Assembly: GCF_014698835.1 (NCBI RefSeq)
Contig: NZ_JACJTU010000034.1
Span: 1-64,000, forward strand
Reading direction: 5' to 3'
Length of the DNA stretch: 64,000 bases
Origin: Nostoc paludosum FACHB-159
Lineage (GTDB): Bacteria; Cyanobacteriota; Cyanobacteriia; Cyanobacteriales; Nostocaceae
Positions within the stretch are counted from its first letter, which is position 1. Each line of letters starts with the position of its first letter. The translations under genes and the position numbers were made by a program. The notes beneath the pieces are model-generated. The model was given only the letters and a program-made list of their open reading frames with translations, was not told where the DNA came from and made no database searches. This document shows, piece after piece, positions 18,793 to 27,615 of the stretch.

Positions 18793-18917
18793 AAGATAAA
18801 GAAGATTTCCTCCTGGTAGTAATGTATTAAAATACGAGCTTTCCTCTTAGATGCAAAGTTTATTTTGAGTAAGCTCAAATTATAATCACTAACTAAAAAG
18901 CAATTAAATTATAAGAC

Positions 18918-19069
18918 TTGAGAAAATAGAAGCTGCTATTCTTAAGCTTCCGCCTGATGAATTTCAAAAACTTCTCGAATAGTTTTTGATTTGGATAATC
19001 AGCGGTAGAATGAACAGTTAGAGAAAAACATTGAAGGATGAGAAGTAAGAAGATTTAGCTCAACAAGCG
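18918..19069 (+). pseudogene. Decayed antitoxin gene
   Basis: The frame from 18918 reads EKIEAAILKLPPDEFQKLLE, the opening of a common cyanobacterial small antitoxin, then hits TAG. After a frame shift LDNQR, a stop and NEQLEKNIEG can be read, and a return to the first frame gives EDLAQQA before another stop. These pieces together match the normal order of such antitoxins, so the gene has at least one indel and several nonsense changes. No toxin partner is visible next to it. Confidence 0.65.
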
Positions 19070-19094
19070 TAGGCCCAGCGCGTCGAAGACATCA

Positions 19095-19419
19095 GTGATT
19101 TTGGCGCTAGTCGCTATTGGCTAATCTAATATAAGCTGCTACAAATTGAACTTGCATAATTAGGGTAAGTAAGATGACCATCCCACAAGAGTTTGATTAA
19201 TAGCAATCGCCCTTTTTACTCAATAATTGGTGTTTTAACGTGCAAGCTTCGAGTTCAAAGATGGAATGATAAGGTTTTGAGGTAGAGTTTAGATGCACAG
19301 CAGGGGGCGATCACGCTAATGCAATCTTTGATACAGGCTACATTATTAATTAGCTCAATTTCTCTGCTGCGCGTCCAAGCAGAAACTCGCTGTCAGACCT
19401 CAACTTTATAAAACCCCAA
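19095..19419 (+). repeat. Leader repeat copy C and duplicated leader of the second LRR gene
   Basis: The first part (19095-19260) is a diverged copy of the spacer blocks at 15095 and 16050. From about 19240 onward the sequence parallels 16365-16563 nearly base for base: the GAGTTC block, AAGGTTTTGAGGT, the ATTATTAATTA block and the last 60 bases up to the start codon. The two LRR genes were therefore duplicated with their leader. The main difference is the missing 21-nt array. Confidence 0.75.
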
Positions 19420-22400
19420 ATGACTAACGAAGAACTGCTGCAAATTATTGAACAAGCTGCCAAAGACAAGGTGACAGAATTAGACCTTTCTGGCAAAGGC
19501 TTAACAACACTGCCAGCGGAAATTGGACGGCTTACTGAGCTGCAATGGCTCGACCTCTACGACAATCAACTGAGCAGCCTGCCAGGGGAAATTGGACAAC
19601 TCACCAACCTGCGGTCGCTCAACCTCTTCAACAATAAACTGAGCAGTCTGCCAGCGGAAATTGTCCAATTCACCAACCTGTACGACCTCCACCTCAGCTT
19701 CAATCAACTGAGCAGTGTGCCAGCGGAAATTGTCCAACTCACCAACCTGCAATCCCTCGACCTCAGCGGTAATCAACTGAGCAGTGTGCCAGCAGAAATT
19801 GTCCAACTCACCAACTTGCAATCCCTCGACCTCCGCAGTAATCAACTGAACAGTCTACCAGTGGAAATTGGACAACTCACCAACCTGCAATCCCTCTACC
19901 TCGGCTTCAATCAACTGAGCAGTCTGCCAGCAGAAATTGTCCAACTCACCAACTTGCAATCCCTCGACCTCTGCGACAATCAACTGAGCAGTCTACCAGT
20001 GGAAATTGGACAACTCACCAACCTGCAATCCCTCTACCTCAACGATAATCAACTGAGCAGTATGGCAAGGGAAATTGGACAACTCACCAACCTGCAATAT
20101 CTCTACCTCAACGATAATCAACTGAGCAGTCTGCCAGCGGAAATTGGACAACTTACCAACCTGCAATCCCTCGACCTCAGCTTCAATCAACTGAGCATTC
20201 TGCCAGAGGAATTTGGACAACTCACCAACCTGCAATATCTCAACCTCAACGTTAATCAACTGAGCACTTTGCCAGCAGAAATTGTCCAACTCACCAACTT
20301 GCAATCCCTCTACCTCAGCTTCAATCAACTGAGCAGTCTGCCAGAGGAATTTGGACAACTCACTAACCTGCAATATCTCAACCTCAGCGTTAATCAACTG
20401 AGCAGTCTGCCAGCGGAAATTGCCCAACTCACCAACTTGCAATCCCTCGACCTCAACGATAATCAACTGAGCAGTCTGCCAGAGGAATTTGGACAACTCA
20501 CCAACTTGCAATCCCTCGACCTCCGCGAGAATCAACTGAGCAGTCTGCCAAGGAAAATCAGGCAACTGCCAAACCTCAAAAAACTGGATCTTCGTAGAAA
20601 TCCAGTCCCCATTCCACCTGAGATCTTGGGATCGAAGAACTTAAATCAAGGCCCAGGCGATGTGAATGAAATTCTCGATTTCTATTTCAGAGTGCAAGAT
20701 CCAACCGAAACCGAACCATTCTACGAGGCAAAATTGTTGATTGTTGGCGAAGGGGGAGCAGGTAAAACCTCTTTAGCCAAGAAAATCAACCATGAAACCT
20801 ACCAACTCGAGCCAGGAGAAAAATCAACCGCAGGTATTGATATTATCCAGTGGAAATTCACACTGCCTACTGGACAAGATTTTCGTGTCAATATTTGGGA
20901 CTTTGGCGGACAAGAAATTTACCACCAGACGCACCAGTTTTTCCTTACCGAACGTTCTCTATATGCTTTAGTTGCTGATACTCGCAAAGAAAACACAGAT
21001 TTTTACTGGTGGTTAAAGGTTGTGGAACTCTTGAGTGACAATAGCCCTGTCCTGATTATCAAAAATGAAAAACAAGATCGTCAGTGCGAAGTCAATGAAC
21101 GGCAATTGCGGGGAGAATTTACTAACCTCAAGGAAACTCTTGCAACTAACCTAGCCAGCAATCGAGGTTTAGCCGAGATAAAAGACACTATTAGGCAATA
21201 CATCAGTAAGCTTCCCCACGTCGGTACTCCTTTACCAAAACTCTGGGTGAGAGTTCGAGCCGCCCTAGAAAACTATTCCCGCAATTACATAAGCCTCGAA
21301 GAATATTACAGCCTTTGCCGAGTCAATAGTTTAACTGACCGTAAAGAGATGCTGCGACTGAGCCGCTATCTACACGATCTTGGAGTTTGTCTGCACTTTC
21401 AGGGCGATGTACTTTTAAAAAATACTGTCATTCTCAAACCGGAATGGGGCACCAGTGCCGTCTACAAAGTTCTGGATAATAAGCAAGTCATAAAAAACAA
21501 AGGTCGTTTTTCTAAGAAGGATCTTGCAGATATTTGGCAAGAGGTAGAGTATGCCGATATGCAAGACGAACTGCTACATTTGATGATGCGATTTAAACTG
21601 TGCTATGAAATTCCAGGTAATCCCGAAAATTATATTGCACCTCACCTACTTTCTACCAATCAGCCTGATTATAACTGGGATGAATCTAACAATCTAATCC
21701 TGCGCTACACTTATGATTTCATGCCGAAAGGTATTATTACTAGCTTTATCGTCGAAATGCATTCTTTAATTGAACAACAAACCCTCGTTTGGAAAACAGG
21801 TGTTGTTCTCAGTAAAGACCAAACTCGTGCAGAAGTTATTGAACAATATAATCAACGAGAAATAAAAGTCCGCGTCGCAGGAAAACGTAAGAAAGAACTG
21901 CTAACAGTTATTACCCATGAAATGGACAAAATCCATAAATCTTACGAACGTCTACAATATCAAACACTTGTTCCCTGTAACTGTGATAAATGTAAAGATA
22001 GTCAAATGCCTTATTCCTACCCTCTAAACGAACTTTACGAGTTCCGGGATGCTGGTGATTACCAAATCCAATGCCGTAAAGGTCGTCTGATGGTAGATGT
22101 TCGGAGATTAATTGATGATGTTTTCTTGACTTCACAAAATCCCCAAATACTTATGTCTGAACCTATAACCAGAAATCAAGTTTTCATCAGCTATAGTCAT
22201 CAAGATCAACACTGGCTTACCAAACTTCAAAAACACCTCAAACCAATGATTCGCAACCAAACTTTTGTTGCCTGGGACGATAGTAAAATTCAACCTGGTG
22301 CAAACTGGCGCGAAGAAATTGAAAAAGCTTTAGCCGCAGCAAAAGTGGCAGTATTGTTAGTTAGCCCCGATTTTTTAGCATCAGATTTTATTGCTGATAA

Positions 22401-22611
22401 TGAGTTACCACCATTATTAGATGCGGCTGAAGCTGAAGGACTAACAATTATTTGGATACCTTTGACTTATAGCGGCTATGAAGAAACAGAAATTGAAAAG
22501 TATCAGTCAGCGCACCCTCCGAATCATCCTTTAAACAGCCTGAACTCTGCACAAGAGGATCAAGCTTGGGTGAACATTTGTAAGGAGATTAAAGCAGCAA
22601 TCCTTCGATAA
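19420..22611 (+). CDS. LRR-Roc-COR-TIR protein, long copy (Roco-type, intact GTPase)
   Basis: 1063 residues. Sixteen 23-residue leucine-rich repeats (residues 38-405, consensus LTNLQSLDLxxNQLSSLPAEI) follow a half repeat. The Roc GTPase has Walker A GEGGAGKT at 443-450 and switch WDFGGQE. COR carries PCNCDKC. The carboxyl TIR domain spans 918-1063, with FISYSHQD near its start and putative catalytic E995 in DNELP. In other systems LRRs sense a ligand, Roc-COR acts as a GTP-controlled dimerising switch, and TIR domains signal or consume NAD+. That order here suggests a sensor-switch-effector protein. Cytosolic: no signal peptide or membrane segment. Confidence 0.95.
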   Translation: MTNEELLQIIEQAAKDKVTELDLSGKGLTTLPAEIGRLTELQWLDLYDNQLSSLPGEIGQLTNLRSLNLFNNKLSSLPAEIVQFTNLYDLHLSFNQLSSVPAEIVQLTNLQSLDLSGNQLSSVPAEIVQLTNLQSLDLRSNQLNSLPVEIGQLTNLQSLYLGFNQLSSLPAEIVQLTNLQSLDLCDNQLSSLPVEIGQLTNLQSLYLNDNQLSSMAREIGQLTNLQYLYLNDNQLSSLPAEIGQLTNLQSLDLSFNQLSILPEEFGQLTNLQYLNLNVNQLSTLPAEIVQLTNLQSLYLSFNQLSSLPEEFGQLTNLQYLNLSVNQLSSLPAEIAQLTNLQSLDLNDNQLSSLPEEFGQLTNLQSLDLRENQLSSLPRKIRQLPNLKKLDLRRNPVPIPPEILGSKNLNQGPGDVNEILDFYFRVQDPTETEPFYEAKLLIVGEGGAGKTSLAKKINHETYQLEPGEKSTAGIDIIQWKFTLPTGQDFRVNIWDFGGQEIYHQTHQFFLTERSLYALVADTRKENTDFYWWLKVVELLSDNSPVLIIKNEKQDRQCEVNERQLRGEFTNLKETLATNLASNRGLAEIKDTIRQYISKLPHVGTPLPKLWVRVRAALENYSRNYISLEEYYSLCRVNSLTDRKEMLRLSRYLHDLGVCLHFQGDVLLKNTVILKPEWGTSAVYKVLDNKQVIKNKGRFSKKDLADIWQEVEYADMQDELLHLMMRFKLCYEIPGNPENYIAPHLLSTNQPDYNWDESNNLILRYTYDFMPKGIITSFIVEMHSLIEQQTLVWKTGVVLSKDQTRAEVIEQYNQREIKVRVAGKRKKELLTVITHEMDKIHKSYERLQYQTLVPCNCDKCKDSQMPYSYPLNELYEFRDAGDYQIQCRKGRLMVDVRRLIDDVFLTSQNPQILMSEPITRNQVFISYSHQDQHWLTKLQKHLKPMIRNQTFVAWDDSKIQPGANWREEIEKALAAAKVAVLLVSPDFLASDFIADNELPPLLDAAEAEGLTIIWIPLTYSGYEETEIEKYQSAHPPNHPLNSLNSAQEDQAWVNICKEIKAAILR
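19531..20634 (+). repeat. 69-bp DNA repeats encoding the LRR array
   Basis: Sixteen 69-base units, many nearly identical at the DNA level (blocks such as CTCACCAACCTGCAATCCCTC and AATCAACTGAGCAGTCTGCC recur). Such homogeneity suggests recent unit gain, loss or conversion. The short paralogue has two full units, so the 14-unit difference (322 residues) accounts for essentially all of the 321-residue length difference between the proteins. Confidence 0.95.
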
Positions 22612-22626
22612 AATTATGAATTTATC

Positions 22627-23007
22627 TCACGCAAAGACGCAAAGGCGCAAAGGTGCAAAGGTGCAAAGAATCAAGAAAGGTAATACTAATTTTAAAAAAA
22701 GAATACAACAAATAGACCACTTGTAGAGACCTGGCAAACTCATGGTGATGGGCGTAAATGAATCGTATCTTTGCTCTAAACGATCCAGCAAAACCTTAGC
22801 AATATCCGCTAACAAAGCGACATCTCTTCCATGTTCTGGTAGCGGTGCCATTAGCAAAATTTCTCCTGTTCGATATTTAATCCGAGGGATGGCCCGATCG
22901 CCAAGTTGCTCAGTTAATGCTTGATAATCTTCCCAAGATCCCAACATCCTTACGACTGTGCCAGCTTGGAGTTCGATTTTTTCTCGTGTAATTACGGTAT
23001 TGAACAT
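22627..23007 (-). pseudogene. Uma2-family protein, truncated by simple repeat
   Basis: The first 90 or so residues are normal Uma2 sequence (RIKYRTGEILLMAPLPEH, then a run ending FTPITMSLPG). The family usually goes on for another 100 residues. Here the frame runs into unrelated hydrophobic sequence and ends in CTFAPLRLCVFA, which is simply the translation of GCAAAG-type tandem repeats at 22629-22668. The nuclease core is therefore missing. A 126-residue product could be made, but it is likely inactive. Confidence 0.7.
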
Positions 23008-23014
23008 GATAAAT

Positions 23015-24730
23015 TTAAAACGGCGTTTCTACTTCTAAATGCATTTGTCCTAATTGCGGATGCTTGAAAGAAAGTTCCCTGGCGTGTAGATGTAACCGAT
23101 TAACATTTGCACGGCATCCATAAAGGCGATCGCCTAAAATTGTTACCCCCAATCCTCGCACATCTGCCGCATGAACTCTCAATTGATGGGTACGTCCTGT
23201 TAGGGGTGTAAACTCTACGCGGGTGTAATCTCCTTCCCTTCCCATCACCTGAAACTGTGTCAAACTCGGTTTCCCACGCTGCCAATCAACTTGCTGATAA
23301 GGGCGATTTTCCGGATCTCCCCACAATGGCAATTCAATTGTACCTTGCTCAACTTCCACAAAACCTGCAAGTAAAGCCTCATAAACCTTGCGAACTTGTC
23401 GCTGCTGGAACTGCTGGCTAAGTTGTCGATGAGTTTGGCGATCGCGTGCCAACAACAAAATACCAGATGTTTCTTGATCTAATCGATGTACAGATGCAAG
23501 TGTCATCCCATCAGGTAACATATTACACAAACGACTGAAAACACTATCTTGGCGATCGCGATAACGCCCAGGTACTGAAAGTAGTCCCGGTGGTTTGTCC
23601 ACAGCCATCAGCCATTCGTCTTCATAAATAATGGGCACTGAAGAAGACGCGGAGAGTGGGAGACGCGGGGACGCGGTGAAAGAAGAAGACATGCCATTTC
23701 CCCATGCCTTCATGTTCTCCGTCCCCGCGTCCTCCATCTGCAACCCTGAGAGCAAAAACCCCATCAATGGCTGACATCGTTCGGCACATGCTCCATAAAA
23801 TTCTCCCTGGATTTTATCTTGATTGACTGAAGAGGCTCCCCACCAAAACTCTGCCATTGCCAACGGTTTAAGATGATGTGTTGCGGCATAATGTAGTAAC
23901 TTTGGCGCACAACAGTCTCCTGTACCAGTGGGTGAACCTTCTGGCATCAATTGTTGTAAAGATTGCGATCGCCCAGCAAAATTAGTCAGGCTGTAGCTAG
24001 CGTGCATCTGAGCTTGTAATTGCCGTGACAGTTCTTTACGCTGTTGTTTGAGTTCTCGAATCCGCTCATCTGCGGCTGCAATCAACTGCTGGAGGGGCTG
24101 CAATACTGCATTTTGTCGGCGTTTTAGTTGTCGTCGTTCGATTTTCTGTTGCCGACTTTCGGTGTCGAGTTGTTCAAGGGCAATAGTCAAGGCTTCTCCA
24201 GCGAGAGTATTGCAGATTTGCTGGCGTTTTTGTTGTCGTTGATGTTTGCAATGGGCGTGGCGATCGCTTATTGCTTGTAGTTGCTGTTCAAACTCACCAG
24301 ACAATTTTTCGTACTGCTGGCGTTCGTTGAGTTGCTTTAAGGTGAGAATTTCTTCCTTGATGGCGTCTAACTCTGCCAAAGTGCGGGCTTCTTGGAAAGC
24401 GACTTCGTCTCTTCCAGGTATCGGTGGCACCCAGCCCTCAACCACACTGCAACCATGCAAAAGACCAGAAAAAGCTTTGAGTACTCGTTGTTCGCCATTG
24501 GGCAATTCAACTAATAATATCCCATACATTTTGCCTTCACGAGAATAATAGTTATCTTTGGCAAGATGTTGCATGAGTCCCTGGGCGATCGCTTCGGACA
24601 ATGGAGTGCGGGGTAATATTAAGCAATCGCCACTTCGAGGACAAAACCCTTGATAGTAATAACTAGGCCATGAGTCACTAACAGAAAAATCGCAGTCTAT
24701 AAAATCGGAAACAGGGTGCAGAATTACCAT
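23015..24730 (-). CDS. RluA-family pseudouridine synthase with long amino-terminal extension
   Basis: RluA-type enzymes isomerise uridine to pseudouridine in rRNA or tRNA. The catalytic aspartate is in VHRLDQETSG, with PPGLLSVPGR upstream and GRTHQLRVH downstream, all in the last 220 residues. The amino 350 residues include a long coiled coil rich in Q, E, K and R. The protein is about 571 residues from the ATG at 24730. An open frame continues upstream to 24877, but that stretch looks non-coding and no good ribosome site decides. A repeat-derived segment (about 23638-23700) separates the two halves. Confidence 0.88.
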   Translation of the reverse strand: MVILHPVSDFIDCDFSVSDSWPSYYYQGFCPRSGDCLILPRTPLSEAIAQGLMQHLAKDNYYSREGKMYGILLVELPNGEQRVLKAFSGLLHGCSVVEGWVPPIPGRDEVAFQEARTLAELDAIKEEILTLKQLNERQQYEKLSGEFEQQLQAISDRHAHCKHQRQQKRQQICNTLAGEALTIALEQLDTESRQQKIERRQLKRRQNAVLQPLQQLIAAADERIRELKQQRKELSRQLQAQMHASYSLTNFAGRSQSLQQLMPEGSPTGTGDCCAPKLLHYAATHHLKPLAMAEFWWGASSVNQDKIQGEFYGACAERCQPLMGFLLSGLQMEDAGTENMKAWGNGMSSSFTASPRLPLSASSSVPIIYEDEWLMAVDKPPGLLSVPGRYRDRQDSVFSRLCNMLPDGMTLASVHRLDQETSGILLLARDRQTHRQLSQQFQQRQVRKVYEALLAGFVEVEQGTIELPLWGDPENRPYQQVDWQRGKPSLTQFQVMGREGDYTRVEFTPLTGRTHQLRVHAADVRGLGVTILGDRLYGCRANVNRLHLHARELSFKHPQLGQMHLEVETPF

Positions 24731-24958
24731 ACAAGGTATGATTGTCAATCTGACTGAATATCTAAAATTATTAATCATTGCTGAACAAAAAGCTCCCTGA
24801 CTTATTGAAAAAATCAGGGATCTAAGTCTTAATTTAATTCTGACTTCTGAATTCTCAATTAAGTAGGGAGACATCATTAAATATAAAATACAAAAGTTAA
24901 AAAACCTTATAAAAACTGGCTTTTACCTTCTGCCTCGTGCCTCCTGCCTTCTACTTAT

Positions 24959-26311
24959 TTAACCAGAAGTATTAGAATAATCGCTCTCTGGTGGATTGTT
25001 TGTTTCTGTGCTTTCCGGTGGATTGTATGTTTCTGGTATTGGCTGTTGTTCGTATGAGCTATCTTTTTTGGATGTGGATTCATCCGGTGCTTTTACCATC
25101 CCATGCTGCTCTTGTCCTCTCAGTCCTAGATATGTGGCGGAACTGATTCCTTGTAGCGTCAGGAGTGTTTCATCAAATTCCGGCATTGCTAGATTTTTAG
25201 CTACCTCCCAAATAAAGAATAGTCCTATGGCAACTGTCCAAATAAATGTTTGGAATCGATGAAAATTGACTCCATTAATATCCGATAATATATCTAGGAA
25301 AAATCCTTCAGAAACGCGTTGAGTACCCTTTCTCTTCCTCTCATCTCCCTGTCCGTCAATTAACGAACTACCAAACGCCGTTACTGAATTAATTCCTAAC
25401 AATACTAGAGATTGTTGGTTTAAAATATTGGTATAATCTCCTGTGATTCCGTAGATAATCATGTAGGAGGCAAAAATTATAAATGTCCAAAAAGCCAGTT
25501 GAGATACCGATAGGCTAAAAGGATTTTGATTAATTTTTTTTCGACCAAGAAAGAATTGAGCAATTCGACTTTTACGTTGTTGAGGTTCAGTGCTAACTTG
25601 TTCTGAAATCAACAATTCCTCACCATTGATCACCTCTTTTTTAGAGTAAACCCCTTCTATCCCAGAACTCCGGAGAGTGTTTCGGCAATACCTGGTAAAT
25701 AATATAGCAACACCCAAAAGTAGAATAATACACAGCCAAAAGCGCCACGATAACAGAACTATTTTGATTTGCGGAGGGGATTCAGGATACTTGACAGGAA
25801 TCGCAATTTTATTGGGACAGCCTACCCCCACTATCACGTTAATACTGTAGTTACTGCCTCTACCAATCAAGGCGTTCCATACCTCTTCAGATGAGTCATT
25901 ACGTTCAAGCCGAAAGGCTAACCAATTCTCATCAACAACTCTTTTTTTATTTTGATCCTCAACAACAACAATGGTGGGTTGTGCGTATACATCCTCTAGT
26001 TCATAGCCATTCAAGTACAAGACTAATTGTCGAGGATCGAATGGATTTGCTTTAGTCGCGGAATTTGTGGCTGCTACCAATCCTTCAACTTTCACCTTAA
26101 TGAGATCGCCCATCTTAACTCGGTTACCACGATTGTCAGCAATGACTTGTTCAGTCCTGAGATTAGCAGGAACTGAACAAGTCCGAGATGGTGCAAAATT
26201 CAGCGAAGGAACATCTGGAGTATCTTGAGCGATAACAGCAAAGTTCAGAGAAACAATTAGAGAAAACACCAACGCAAAAATAGCAGTAAATCTTTTCGTA
26301 TTTCTATGCAT
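24959..26311 (-). CDS. Conserved membrane protein of unknown function with signal peptide
   Basis: About 450 residues. The amino end (MHRNTKRF then a hydrophobic stretch ending VIAQD) is a signal peptide. An exported domain of about 150 residues follows, then a membrane helix near residue 195-215. A carboxyl membrane block begins LAFWTFIIFASYMIIYG and includes HRFQTFIWTVAIG and AMPEFDETLLTLQGIS, a pattern I have seen in uncharacterised proteins from many bacteria. The tail is rich in P, S, T and N. I chose the ATG at 26311 over a TTG five codons earlier. No function can be assigned. Confidence 0.8.
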   Translation of the reverse strand: MHRNTKRFTAIFALVFSLIVSLNFAVIAQDTPDVPSLNFAPSRTCSVPANLRTEQVIADNRGNRVKMGDLIKVKVEGLVAATNSATKANPFDPRQLVLYLNGYELEDVYAQPTIVVVEDQNKKRVVDENWLAFRLERNDSSEEVWNALIGRGSNYSINVIVGVGCPNKIAIPVKYPESPPQIKIVLLSWRFWLCIILLLGVAILFTRYCRNTLRSSGIEGVYSKKEVINGEELLISEQVSTEPQQRKSRIAQFFLGRKKINQNPFSLSVSQLAFWTFIIFASYMIIYGITGDYTNILNQQSLVLLGINSVTAFGSSLIDGQGDERKRKGTQRVSEGFFLDILSDINGVNFHRFQTFIWTVAIGLFFIWEVAKNLAMPEFDETLLTLQGISSATYLGLRGQEQHGMVKAPDESTSKKDSSYEQQPIPETYNPPESTETNNPPESDYSNTSG

Positions 26312-26684
26312 TGAGCGGTATTCCAAAGCGATCGGTATATCGGTAGTTTAAGCATACTTCAGCCACTCCGAATATTAAAAAATTTGTCTGAAATGAAGAA
26401 TAATTCAGAATCAATCAATAGGAGAGACTCTGAGGGTTCTTGCTACAGATTCCGACAACTTTGAATACGAAGGAATAAAGCAACACATAACTTCCACTAA
26501 AAAGCTGTGTCGCACTATGCCATTCCCAAACACCCAATACCTTTACTCGGCAAAGTTGCTCAAAAAACCAAAGTAGAGATGTTGCATTGCAACATCTCTA
26601 CATCTGGATTCATAGCGTAATTTAGCTGTGACCAGACTGCAATGATTATTACTATCGTATTGCTCAAAGTGGGTGTAGAAAAAT
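26312..26684. other. Intergenic region with palindrome
   Basis: About 370 bases with no gene. A 29-base palindrome lies at 26573-26601 (GTAGAGATGTTGC/GCAACATCTCTAC), related to the one after recA at 2321-2348. It may terminate transcription from either side but has no T run. Confidence 0.6.
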
Positions 26685-27524
26685 CTACTTAAAAGCGCGG
26701 TTCACCTTTAGTCTAGAGTCTAATTTCCCAAGCATTATCCTTTCAACTAAAGACCGCCATAATCTATCTGGAAGTATGGCGTGCAATAGAAAAAAAGCCT
26801 CGCCGTAAGGAGAGTAACGTAGTCTTGCAGAGCGATCGCTTGCTGCTCGATAAATTGTTTTTGCAACACCTTGCGGTTCTGGTAAAGAGTCATCTATCTT
26901 CTGGGTGAACTGCTTCAGATTATTCACCATCTGTGTGTAATCAGGATGCGTTGCCCAAGTTGTCCCGTGATTAATAAAATTTGTCTTGATTCCACCAGGT
27001 TCAATAATTTTCACCCGAATACCAAACTGACGTAGTTCATAACGTAGAGACTCAGAAAGTCCCTCTACAGCCCATTTGGTTGCATGATAAGAGGACGTAA
27101 GCGGGAAAGCGAGACGACCACCAATTGAAGCAACATTGATAATCGTGCCTCCACCCTGTTGACGCAAAATTGGAAGGATTGTTTGGATAGTGGATACAAG
27201 TCCGAAAAAATTAGTTTTAAACTGATGTTCTAACTGATCAGGTGTCACTCCTTCGAGTGGCCCCATAAGTGCATAGCCAGCATTATTAATCAATACGTCA
27301 ATATGTCCAAAATGTTGTAATGTCTCGTGGATGGCAGAAGAAATTGTCTCCGGTTTAGTGACATCAAGATAGGGATATATCGCGTTCTTTTTCTGCAACC
27401 AATTGTCCGCTTTGCTGGGGGATCTCATCGTTGCTGCAACGTTCCAACCTTTCTGGAGGAAATACTTCGCTGTTGCTTCACCAATGCCACTGGAAGCGCC
27501 TGTAATTAGAACAGTTTTACTCAT
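26685..27524 (-). CDS. Short-chain dehydrogenase/reductase
   Basis: 279 residues of classical SDR type: cofactor motif TGASSGIG at 7-14, NNAG near 85, catalytic Y-x3-K in SSYHATKW, and PGG after the active site. It is close to SDRs acting on ketones or retinol-like substrates, but the substrate is unknown. It is transcribed divergently from a MerR-family regulator, and a perfect palindrome between them suggests that the regulator controls both. Confidence 0.92.
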   Translation of the reverse strand: MSKTVLITGASSGIGEATAKYFLQKGWNVAATMRSPSKADNWLQKKNAIYPYLDVTKPETISSAIHETLQHFGHIDVLINNAGYALMGPLEGVTPDQLEHQFKTNFFGLVSTIQTILPILRQQGGGTIINVASIGGRLAFPLTSSYHATKWAVEGLSESLRYELRQFGIRVKIIEPGGIKTNFINHGTTWATHPDYTQMVNNLKQFTQKIDDSLPEPQGVAKTIYRAASDRSARLRYSPYGEAFFLLHAILPDRLWRSLVERIMLGKLDSRLKVNRAFK

Positions 27525-27566
27525 TTTTGCCGTTTAGAAAATCAAATTTTGCTATTAGACAGCTTA

Positions 27567-27590
27567 GACTGTGGAGTATACTCCACAGTC
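27567..27590. promoter_or_regulatory. Candidate MerR operator in the divergent SDR/MerR promoter
   Basis: A 24-base perfect palindrome with half-site GACTGTGGAGTA. On the minus strand a TTGACT overlaps its edge and could be the -35 of the SDR promoter, with the palindrome filling the spacer, which is the typical layout for MerR-family control by DNA twisting. The regulator's ATG lies 26 bases downstream of the palindrome. Confidence 0.65.
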
Positions 27591-27615
27591 AAGTAAGATA
27601 TTTGAGGTCGCTGTG

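Noticed and set aside
19993-20565. 190-codon antisense frame over the LRR array
   Set aside because: Mirror of the LRR repeat; codon periodicity of the repeat keeps it open. No independent signal.
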